A stretch of DNA of 6,403 nt from Candidatus Bathyarchaeota archaeon (lineage in GTDB: Archaea; Thermoproteota; Bathyarchaeia; Bathyarchaeales; Bathycorpusculaceae): positions 1 through 6,403 of the forward strand of contig JAGTQT010000080.1 of NCBI GenBank assembly GCA_018396615.1. The letters are read 5' to 3'. Both the position numbers and the translations under genes were made by a program. Of the stretch, positions 1 to 6,039 are shown one piece after another. How positions within the stretch are numbered: position 1 is the first letter of the stretch; each line of letters opens with the position of its first letter. Below the pieces are notes generated by a model. That model searched no databases, had not been told where the DNA came from, and saw only the letters and a program-made list of their open reading frames with translations.

Positions 1-18
1 TATGTTAAAGTTTTAATT

Positions 19-22
19 GGTG
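19..22 (+). promoter_or_regulatory. Ribosome binding site of cas6 (GGTG)
   Basis: GGTG is complementary to the CACC of the archaeal 16S rRNA 3' end and lies four bases before the ATG at 27. The match is short, but it supports this start together with the in-frame stop at 6-8. No promoter for cas6 is visible; with only 26 bases upstream, it must lie outside the window. Confidence 0.4.
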
Positions 23-26
23 CTTT

Positions 27-917
27 ATGCTTAGTTATCTGTTGTTAAGGTTTGCAAATCCCATTGGAGGGAGTGGAGCGAATTTGCCTGTTGAGATAGG
101 GTTGGAGATGTTTGCTGATAAGGCTGTGGTTTTGCCGTTTTTTACGGGTTATGTGGCGCGTGGTTTGTTGCTGCATGTTGTAAGGCAAGTTGATCCTGCT
201 GCGTCTGGTTTGCTGCATGAGTTGAATGTGTCTAAGCCTTATAGCGTGACGCCCTTGCGGTTCAAGAGCAGAAGCTGTGTTGAGAACGGTTATGAGTTGG
301 ATCCGTATTTTCCGTGTCGTGTCAATTTCAGGTTTTTGAAGGATGAGTATAGCACTTTTATTCTTAATTATTTTCAAAAGCAGAACAGCTTGATGGTTTT
401 TGACACGGTTTTTCGCATTGCTTCTTTAAGCGTTAACTGTAAGAGTTATGGGGATTTGGAGAAGGAGGCACAGGCGGTTAACAGGTTTAGGCTTGTGTTT
501 AAGACGCCTACGTATTTTGCGAGTTTGGGAAGTGGCTATCACTGGATGTTTCCTGATGCGGTTAAGGTGTTTACAAGTTTGATGCGGGTTTGGAACTTGT
601 TTAGTGATGGCAGACGGTTTGGTAAGGATGAGTATTTAGCCTATAAAGAATGGTTGATGGAGAATGTGGGCGTTTGCGAGTATGAGTTGCATACGCGATT
701 GGCGGTTATGAGGAAGAAGAAAGCGACGGGGTTTGTTGGGTGGGTGACTTATGAAATGAAGGATAAAAAAAGCGAATGGAACAAAATAACATGCATGCTC
801 ACAAAATATGCGGAATATTCTAATGTTGGCGGGAATCGTACGGGCGGGTTTGGTACCGTAGGTTCACGAACCCAAGATGAACTACTGCAACTTGGAGAAA
901 AAAAATCTTGCATATGA
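27..917 (+). CDS. cas6: CRISPR pre-crRNA endoribonuclease Cas6
   Basis: Cas6 cuts the CRISPR precursor transcript within each repeat to release crRNAs for the interference complex. The 296-residue product shows the family's pattern in order: an N-terminal ferredoxin-like region with residues 38-79 (FFTGYVARG, LHELNVSKPYSVTPLRF) typical of archaeal Cas6; a second domain with FKTPTYF at 158-164 and a P-x-x-V-F-x-S-L-x-x-W segment at 176-189; GFVGWVTYEM at 235-244; and the C-terminal glycine-rich RNA-binding loop, YSNVGGNRTGGFGTV, at 264-278. H50 and H64 are candidate catalytic histidines, by inference only. The ATG at 27 is the first possible start after an in-frame stop at 6-8, and a GGTG ribosome site sits at 19-22. 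The family normally ends soon after the GFG-V motif, so the last 18 residues (279-296) look like an extension, mostly antisense to the facing gene's 3' end. Codons are G/T-rich up to about base 750 and A-rich after it. Confidence 0.9.
   Translation: MLSYLLLRFANPIGGSGANLPVEIGLEMFADKAVVLPFFTGYVARGLLLHVVRQVDPAASGLLHELNVSKPYSVTPLRFKSRSCVENGYELDPYFPCRVNFRFLKDEYSTFILNYFQKQNSLMVFDTVFRIASLSVNCKSYGDLEKEAQAVNRFRLVFKTPTYFASLGSGYHWMFPDAVKVFTSLMRVWNLFSDGRRFGKDEYLAYKEWLMENVGVCEYELHTRLAVMRKKKATGFVGWVTYEMKDKKSEWNKITCMLTKYAEYSNVGGNRTGGFGTVGSRTQDELLQLGEKKSCI
765..771 (-). terminator. Possible oligo-T terminator of the interference operon, inside cas6
   Basis: On the minus strand this is a run of seven T's, 111 bases past the stop of the cas8a-like gene, in a stretch that is also T-rich on that strand (751-810). 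Archaeal transcription often ends at such oligo-T tracts. If used here, the operon mRNA would have a 3' tail antisense to the last part of the cas6 mRNA. No hairpin is evident. Confidence 0.3.
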
Positions 918-1853
918 CAACGGTCTAACAGATTTAGCAATTTCATCGACTCTAATGCCTAACATTTCCTCGAGTAGAGTCCCATCAACTTCATTGCGCA
1001 GCAAGTATAGAAGAAATTTGTCCATAACACCTCGGGATTCCTTGGAACTCGAAACGTATAGTGACGACAAAAACCTTCCCAGTTGAGGTTGCGGGATATC
1101 CGGATTTGTGAGGAAACTCGAGTACCATCTGGTTATGAAGTTCTTTGTCCTTGGGATGAACTCCACCCTTCTCTTTTTTCCTCTGGGGATGGAGTACACG
1201 ACAAGGGCAGCATCATCTCTAACTCCCACAAGTTTGGGGATTTCTTCATCTGTAACGCCCATCTTTTTCAAATCCTCTTCAAATTGTGTTTTTTCCATTA
1301 GTTGCTTGTTGCGGAACCAGAACACAAAATAGTTTAGCAATTCAAACCCAAATGCATATTCAGAAAATGGTAGCCTCCCGGTGATTTCTTGAAATACCGA
1401 TCGATCTACTCGTCCTCTCAGAATTCCCTTACGTTGAATCAGGTCGTTTCTGAAATCCTCTATAGCCTTCTCATCCAGATTGATAAGGCTGACAATCGAG
1501 AAGCCTGATGCAAATCCTGTGAGAATATAAAATAGCCAAAAGTAGATTCCTTCGGTAGTTGGTCTTATTTCATTACAGAAAAGCAGGTTTCTTGCTTCGT
1601 CCGAGCTTATAACCGTCGGGATAATCGAAGCGGAGTATTCTTCATCCCGCAGTATTTTTTCCTGCAGTCTTTCAATTGCTGACATAAGTCTGGAATTGTC
1701 TTTGAGAGCTTCCTGTCTTAGCCTGCCTACCTCAGTATTCTTCTTATACTGCGAAGTAATCATACTGAAAATTGTTACAGCATTCGCTCTGTTTACTGGA
1801 CTATGCAAATAATCTGCAATTCTCTTTTCATATGACTGATCACTCAATTTCAC
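882..1853 (-). CDS. cas8a2: Cas8a-like large subunit of type I-A Cascade (Csa4 family candidate)
   Basis: This is probably the large subunit that recognises the PAM and helps recruit Cas3. The call rests mainly on position: it is the last gene after csa5-cas7-cas5-cas3, the slot of cas8a2/csa4 in archaeal type I-A loci, and its 323 residues fit that short Cas8 family. No catalytic motif is visible. Residues 36-75 are charged and helical, possibly coiled coil. Residues 103-124 are very hydrophobic (FWLFYILTG then FASGFSIVSLI), followed by an aromatic stretch at 166-180 (YAFGFELLNYFVFWF). A basic patch, RGKKRRVEF, lies at 224-232. There is a single cysteine (C93), so no zinc finger. The start is GTG at 1853, overlapping the cas3 end by 14 bases. 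A TTG at 1847 is a real alternative because GGTGA at 1858-1854 sits six bases before it. The gene ends tail-to-tail inside cas6. A membrane protein of unrelated function is a less likely alternative. Confidence 0.65.
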   Translation of the reverse strand: MKLSDQSYEKRIADYLHSPVNRANAVTIFSMITSQYKKNTEVGRLRQEALKDNSRLMSAIERLQEKILRDEEYSASIIPTVISSDEARNLLFCNEIRPTTEGIYFWLFYILTGFASGFSIVSLINLDEKAIEDFRNDLIQRKGILRGRVDRSVFQEITGRLPFSEYAFGFELLNYFVFWFRNKQLMEKTQFEEDLKKMGVTDEEIPKLVGVRDDAALVVYSIPRGKKRRVEFIPRTKNFITRWYSSFLTNPDIPQPQLGRFLSSLYVSSSKESRGVMDKFLLYLLRNEVDGTLLEEMLGIRVDEIAKSVRPLSYARFFFSKLQ

Positions 1854-4005
1854 TCACCAATCCCAAATCAAGACTGTAATAGGTCTTGGGGAACCTTACA
1901 ACAGGAAAAACATTGTTCTCTGGGGGATATTTCCTTATCCACCTAAGAGGAACAGGGATGCTCATTTCCTTGGCACTTGCAGAAAGCACCCGCCACTTCT
2001 TCCATTCTGTCTTGCCTCTTGCTTCGTTAAGGTCGTCAAGCAGTCTTTCCATTTTCTTCTTTCTGGAATCATCATTAATCATTTCTGGATGTGGCAAAGC
2101 AAGAGTCGTAAATGAATCTCTATATTCAAGAATTTCCATCAAACTTTCCTCGCTGGCATCAATGCAGTAAAATTTCTGAAGAATTTCTTCCCAAACATCC
2201 ATGTTAAGTCTGCGATCAACCACTTTGTGGAGTTCTTCTTTGAATTTATCATAAGTCATGGATTTATCGAATTCTTCGATTAACTGCCATTCATTCTTGA
2301 GCAATGGTCCTTCGAGCTTTTCAAGAGTATGCCAGCAATCAGCAATGGCAGAAGGTTCATAAGGATAAGTGCTTTTTTCAGCGCCTTCAGACAAGAATAC
2401 GTGGACATTACATTTATCCGTCTCTACTTCAGACTTTCTGTTGACCCGTCCGAATCGCTGAATCATTGCGCTCAAAGGAGCAGCTTCGGTATAAAGACTT
2501 TGATAAGAAACATCAAGAGAAACCTCGCAGATTTGAGTTGCCACAAGAACATGAGGTTTGCTTGCCAGCTCTTCTAACATCCTTTCTTTGTTTCTTCGGT
2601 CGCAATACATGAATCTGGCATGGAGTGTTTGAACTTCCGCAAAGTTTTCCATCTTTTTTCTAAATTCGATAGCTTTTCTGACCGTGTTCAGTATGACGAG
2701 TATCTTCTTGCCCTTTTCATATTCACGACGGATCTCATCCACACTTGTCGCAATATCGTTCCTTGTTAAATCAAATCTTATTCTTCTCTTTCGTTTCTTG
2801 TACTCATTGCCAAAGTCCAGTTTTGCACTCGGCGAGAGATTTAGCTCGGCTTTCAGATACTGCATCAAAGCTTGTGGCAGTGTGGCGGACATGCACAAGA
2901 GTTTCAAGTTGTAATCACTCTTGTATGTTCTGACGAAATAGGTCAACAATCTGAGCATCACTGGATTGAGCAAATGGACCTCATCAAGTATTATCGCTGA
3001 GTTCCTGAAGGCAACCCTTCTTGTTTGGTAACGGCCACACTGCAAAAACGACAATAGAAACTGATCTATTGTAGTTATCACGATCGGGGCGAGAAAGCAG
3101 TTTGCAAAAAAGAGCGTCGCGAGTTTTTCTTCATCCTCTTTAATTTCGGTGTCGTAGAAATAGAAAACTTTCTTAACCTTATTGCCAAGGCGTTCCTGTA
3201 ATTTTGTGTAATATTTGTTTATGGCAGTTATAGTAGGCAATAGCACAAAGACTCTGCTTGGTTGCTTATTAAGAGGATAAAGAAGCGCGACTGTAGTCTT
3301 TCCCCAGCCGGTTGGCGCTCTTAAAAGTGCGATCTCTGGCAGATCACTTATCCACTGCTGTTTTTCCCATAAGCTGAGGTCGAATCCGTTTTTGATTAAC
3401 GCTTTAACATCATCGACACTGTAATTCGGTTTTTCAACCATTAGGTTTCGTACTGTTTGATGATATTTGGTTTCAGTTGCGGAGAGAGCATCTGCAATTT
3501 TGAACAAACCAAAGATATCAACCAATTTGGCTGGGTCAACACCGAATTTGTATAAGTACTTACGAAGTTCTTTGGCTTTGAGGAATCGAAATATGGCATC
3601 AAAACCGTGGAGACTTTTCCAAAAAATCTCAGTTTCCCTTGGTCGATTCAACTTGCTATGATGTTTTAGGATCAGATAGTAGACTATAGGTGTCAGTTCC
3701 TTTCTTGATTGCAGCAATACGTGATCTCTCAACAATCGCTCCACCGATTTGGGAGAATGAAATGGACGATTTGCTCCTTCGCAACTCCACTCCGGTTCGA
3801 GTTTGCCAAGATCGTGGTAATACGAAAGGAACTCTATAATTGCAGACAATACCTTGTCATCTATGCCGTAGAAATCAAGGAGTTCCATTGAATTATCTAA
3901 AACTTCACTGCAATGAACCGAAAGAGGTTTGTTTGGGTGACTATATTTTTCGTATTCTGTTTTATGTTGTTCAAAGTAGTTGCTTTCGTTCATCCAATCA
4001 TCCAT
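1840..4005 (-). CDS. cas3: CRISPR-associated helicase-nuclease Cas3 (HD nuclease and helicase fused)
   Basis: Cas3 is recruited by Cascade to bound target DNA, nicks the displaced strand, then unwinds and degrades it using ATP. The 721-residue protein has an N-terminal HD nuclease domain with all expected metal ligands: H31, H64-D65 (YYHDLGK), H83, H115-H116 and D172 (FKIADALSA). A superfamily 2 helicase follows: Walker A APTGWGKT at 230-237, motif II DEVH at 341-344, motif III SAT at 373-375, motif V region ATQICEVSLDVS at 489-500, and motif VI QRFGRVNR at 516-523. Residues from about 600 on form a short accessory C-terminal region. Every key residue is present, so it should be active. Classical type I-A loci encode the helicase (Cas3') and HD nuclease (Cas3'') as separate genes; here they are one chain. 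The ATG at 4005 overlaps the cas5 end by 16 bases; the ATG at 3993 (M5) would make a classic ATGA overlap and is equally plausible. Confidence 0.95.
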   Translation of the reverse strand: MDDWMNESNYFEQHKTEYEKYSHPNKPLSVHCSEVLDNSMELLDFYGIDDKVLSAIIEFLSYYHDLGKLEPEWSCEGANRPFHSPKSVERLLRDHVLLQSRKELTPIVYYLILKHHSKLNRPRETEIFWKSLHGFDAIFRFLKAKELRKYLYKFGVDPAKLVDIFGLFKIADALSATETKYHQTVRNLMVEKPNYSVDDVKALIKNGFDLSLWEKQQWISDLPEIALLRAPTGWGKTTVALLYPLNKQPSRVFVLLPTITAINKYYTKLQERLGNKVKKVFYFYDTEIKEDEEKLATLFFANCFLAPIVITTIDQFLLSFLQCGRYQTRRVAFRNSAIILDEVHLLNPVMLRLLTYFVRTYKSDYNLKLLCMSATLPQALMQYLKAELNLSPSAKLDFGNEYKKRKRRIRFDLTRNDIATSVDEIRREYEKGKKILVILNTVRKAIEFRKKMENFAEVQTLHARFMYCDRRNKERMLEELASKPHVLVATQICEVSLDVSYQSLYTEAAPLSAMIQRFGRVNRKSEVETDKCNVHVFLSEGAEKSTYPYEPSAIADCWHTLEKLEGPLLKNEWQLIEEFDKSMTYDKFKEELHKVVDRRLNMDVWEEILQKFYCIDASEESLMEILEYRDSFTTLALPHPEMINDDSRKKKMERLLDDLNEARGKTEWKKWRVLSASAKEMSIPVPLRWIRKYPPENNVFPVVRFPKTYYSLDLGLVSEIE
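1854..1858 (-). promoter_or_regulatory. Ribosome binding site GGTGA before the cas8a-like gene
   Basis: On the minus strand GGTGA lies inside the final codons of cas3. It directly abuts the GTG at 1853, which is too close for that start. It is six bases from the in-frame TTG at 1847, an ideal distance. It therefore favours a protein two residues shorter (321 aa). Confidence 0.4.
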
Positions 4006-4649
4006 TTGAAGTGCTCAAGTGAGTAGAGACCTATTCCTTCAACTGAGCGAACATTTCGGTTAAGGACAAGCGTCCCATTTCCTTCAACGAAATAGAATGT
4101 CTCATCAGCGCTGAAGTTATGTACCACAGGAAATAGATGTAGAAAGACCTTTCCTTTCACCTTTACATCCTTTACTATGTCCTTTGGAGCATAGTTGCCG
4201 ATTTCGTTTGTTTCAACGGTTTCGTTGATCCTCACATTTGTAATATCCTTAGGGAAGAACCAACTTTGTCCCCCATAAGGAAGATATTTGAAAGAACCTT
4301 CTGCGAGGGAATCATGCCACATCTCAATTCCCTCTCCTGCCATTGCAATTACATAGACTGGCTCGTTAACTATCGTAACAGGAGCAACTCCTCTCACTTT
4401 CTTTGGGACCTCTTTATACGTCATGTGCTCTTGAATAATACCATCATGACGGACTAATTTGGCTCCAAAAAACATTTCAGTGGCTTCCTTTGGCTGACCA
4501 TCGATACGTCTTTCCCAACCGCAGAGTGCACCGAATATTCCTGCAACCGATGTTGGCAAAGGAATTGGATACGTCAAGGCTGCGCATTTGGTTCGATGGA
4601 CTCTGAAATGTGCTTCGAAGAAACTCACTTGCGCGAGTATTGCCTTCAT
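3990..4649 (-). CDS. cas5: Type I Cascade subunit Cas5
   Basis: Cas5 is the RAMP-fold subunit that caps the 5' handle of the crRNA in Cascade and contacts the large subunit and the first Cas7. The 219-residue product carries the two Cas5 signatures. YPIPLPTSVAGIFGALCG at 27-44 is the N-terminal helix region of archaeal type I-A/I-B Cas5. YLPYGGQSWFF at 122-132 is the conserved P-x-G-G segment. A glycine-containing end, VEGIGLY, lies at 203-209. Length is normal for the family. The gene follows cas7 after nine bases and overlaps cas3 by 16. Its ATG at 4649 has no good ribosome site: GGGGAG lies 15 bases upstream inside the cas7 end. Translation is therefore probably coupled to cas7. Confidence 0.9.
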   Translation of the reverse strand: MKAILAQVSFFEAHFRVHRTKCAALTYPIPLPTSVAGIFGALCGWERRIDGQPKEATEMFFGAKLVRHDGIIQEHMTYKEVPKKVRGVAPVTIVNEPVYVIAMAGEGIEMWHDSLAEGSFKYLPYGGQSWFFPKDITNVRINETVETNEIGNYAPKDIVKDVKVKGKVFLHLFPVVHNFSADETFYFVEGNGTLVLNRNVRSVEGIGLYSLEHFKWMIG

Positions 4650-4658
4650 TTTGGCGCC

Positions 4659-5588
4659 TTATGTCTCCCCGATTAGAAAGGTAACGATTTTGTCGACTGC
4701 GTTGGATAGTGTTTCAGTTGAGAACGGAGATTCTGGAGGAACAGCTGACTGGTAGTCTATCAGGAATTTATCGGCTTTTTCAATCTCTTGTCTATTGGCA
4801 AGCAACCTCAGCTTGTTTATATCTACAAGTGTTTTCTCTGCACTACGGATATAATCGAGATATTGGAAGACTGGAATCACGCACCCATCGGAAAGCGCAA
4901 CCAACGCGGCAATGTGCTCTGGAACGTTCAACGAATTCGTTCTCCTTGGCAGAACATATGATGGAGTAAGAAATATCTCGAGGAAATCCCTCAGTCTTTT
5001 GATCCTTTTGTTTCTATCGATGAACTCCTGACCCTTAATAGCGGCAATTCCATCTGATCTCTCAGTTCCTTGATATCTGCCAATATAGTCGTATACGATG
5101 CAGTTCAGTCTGCCAATAAACTCTGCAACCTCGACCTCAAATGGCAAAAGAGATCGAGACTCTTTTTCCACTTGGTCAGCAGTTTTTCCTTCCACTCTGG
5201 GGGTCCGTAAGCCTATTTCTGTTACTATAGGTGTATCCCTAATCGCCTTGAAATAGCTAATTGCGATGGGAGCCTGTCTTCTTGAAGCTACTTCCTTCTC
5301 TCCCTTTGGAGCTTTCATGAACCCGAATATGTCATTGTCAGTAAACTTGCAGGGATCTCCACTGTCAACAACTCTGGCGCCTTTTAATTCGAAAGGATCA
5401 ATTTCATGGCCTCTTTCTCTCAAGGCTTCTCTTATGGCATATTTCACTGCGCGAGCCGATATGAACGGATAAGTTTCACCCTCCGAAGAATGCATACGTT
5501 TCAGTGTCACTCTTTGTCCAATGACGGCATCTGCATTCAGATTTCCATAGACTTTAGCAATTAGAGAAATCTGCGCAACTCTCATCAT
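4659..5588 (-). CDS. cas7: Type I-A Cascade backbone subunit Cas7 (Csa2/DevR family)
   Basis: Cas7 polymerises along the crRNA spacer to form the Cascade backbone. The 309-residue protein matches the archaeal Csa2/DevR family from end to end. It has an N-terminal beta strand with LNADAVIGQRVTLKR at 17-31, the helix FISARAVKYAIREAL at 42-56, DNDIFGFM at 84-91, and RRQAPIAISYFKAI at 103-116, the basic-hydrophobic segment typical of these proteins. The stretch 208-222 (TPSYVLPRRTNSLNV) is likely part of the thumb or RNA-contact region, by inference. The start codon overlaps the csa5 stop as ATGATGA. The first ATG (5588) is preferred because GAGGAG sits six bases upstream; a second ATG follows directly. 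This is the best ribosome site in the operon, in line with Cas7 being needed in several copies per complex. Confidence 0.93.
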   Translation of the reverse strand: MMRVAQISLIAKVYGNLNADAVIGQRVTLKRMHSSEGETYPFISARAVKYAIREALRERGHEIDPFELKGARVVDSGDPCKFTDNDIFGFMKAPKGEKEVASRRQAPIAISYFKAIRDTPIVTEIGLRTPRVEGKTADQVEKESRSLLPFEVEVAEFIGRLNCIVYDYIGRYQGTERSDGIAAIKGQEFIDRNKRIKRLRDFLEIFLTPSYVLPRRTNSLNVPEHIAALVALSDGCVIPVFQYLDYIRSAEKTLVDINKLRLLANRQEIEKADKFLIDYQSAVPPESPFSTETLSNAVDKIVTFLIGET

Positions 5589-5911
5589 TTTCCACTCCTC
5601 TTGATCTGAGGCTTGCTGGCGATAGCATTTAACAATCCAGCAATTATCGCAGACTTTGTATAATGAAAACTATTACCCCACAGCGTTTTCCCAAATATCT
5701 CAGGGTCAATTTCAATATCAGCTAAATTGAGGTCTCTGTCAGTTCGATATTCAGCAAGTCGAGTCATGAGTTTTTCAAGGAATTTCCCTGGAAGTTGCTC
5801 GCCACGGATGTCAAAGATGATTTTTTTGATTAGCTCAGTTCCATGTTCTCCTGTTGAGTTGACAATTTTCGCTCCAATATCGTTTGCCCAATCATAGAAT
5901 CGTTCATACAT
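5585..5911 (-). CDS. csa5: Type I-A Cascade small subunit Csa5 (Cas11a)
   Basis: Csa5 is the small subunit that lines the belly of type I-A Cascade and stabilises the R-loop. The 108-residue product is predicted mostly helical and has no catalytic motif. The C-terminal segment FHYTKSAIIAGLLNAIAS (82-99) resembles the conserved end of Csa5 proteins, but the match is from memory and the family is weakly conserved. Position supports the call: csa5 is normally the first gene, immediately before cas7, and here the two overlap by four bases (ATGA). The ATG at 5911 has no ribosome site, and a TATA-like box lies about 30 bases upstream, so the operon mRNA may be leaderless or nearly so. This is most likely the first gene of the interference operon. 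Confidence 0.75.
   Translation of the reverse strand: MYERFYDWANDIGAKIVNSTGEHGTELIKKIIFDIRGEQLPGKFLEKLMTRLAEYRTDRDLNLADIEIDPEIFGKTLWGNSFHYTKSAIIAGLLNAIASKPQIKRSGK
5595..5600 (-). promoter_or_regulatory. Strong ribosome binding site of cas7 (GAGGAG)
   Basis: On the minus strand GAGGAG lies near the end of csa5, six bases before the first ATG of cas7. It is the only strong Shine-Dalgarno match in the operon and fixes the start at 5588. It would also raise output of the multi-copy backbone subunit. Confidence 0.7.
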
Positions 5912-6039
5912 ATTGATCGTGTTATAGTAAACCTCAAAAGCATTTAAGAGTTTTTTGCAAGTGGCTGTAAGGCAGATTGAATTTAGCGCAAATATGATTT
6001 CTGATAAAATTTACAACGACGAAGACTCATGAGACAAGT
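5912..6039 (-). promoter_or_regulatory. Promoter region of the interference operon
   Basis: These 128 bases separate cas4 from csa5 and contain no gene. Read on the minus strand, the best promoter candidate is an A6 tract at 5956-5951 followed by CTTAAATG at 5948-5941, resembling an archaeal BRE plus TATA box. That predicts a transcript starting near 5919, about eight bases before the csa5 ATG. A second A/T-rich candidate, AAATTTTATC, lies at 6012-6003. An eight-base perfect palindrome, CTCATGAG, at 6026-6033 just behind the cas4 stop could be an operator half or part of the cas4 3' end. GAGGT at 5935-5931 is 19 bases from the ATG, too far to be its ribosome site. No long inverted repeat is obvious. 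Confidence 0.45.
5941..5948 (-). promoter_or_regulatory. TATA-like box of the csa5-cas7-cas5-cas3-cas8 operon
   Basis: CTTAAATG on the minus strand is preceded by an A6-C-T tract that would serve as the BRE. Its centre is about 34 bases before the csa5 start codon, which would place transcription initiation close to the ATG, consistent with the missing ribosome site. It is a weak match to the archaeal TATA consensus. Confidence 0.35.

Noticed and set aside
45..377. Minus-strand 110-codon reading frame opposite cas6
   Set aside because: It is antisense to the well-supported N-terminal half of Cas6, and its product is low-complexity and basic, as expected from the complement of a G/T-rich gene.
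861..873. GGTTCACGAACCC resembling a tRNA T-arm (possible tRNA remnant or attachment site)
   Set aside because: The loop is only two bases, there is no acceptor or anticodon arm nearby, and the bases are fully explained as cas6 codons.
898..905. A8 homopolymer as a programmed frameshift site extending cas6
   Set aside because: Shifted frames join only antisense sequence of the Cas8-like gene, and the Cas6 domain is already complete at base 860.
877..1332. Small plus-strand reading frames after cas6 (877-1086, 1083-1301, 1108-1332)
   Set aside because: They lie antisense within the Cas8-like gene, have no ribosome sites, and their translations show no domain character.
4653..4658. GGCGCC palindrome before cas5 as an operator
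   Set aside because: Six bases within an intra-operon spacer of nine bases; chance occurrence is likely.
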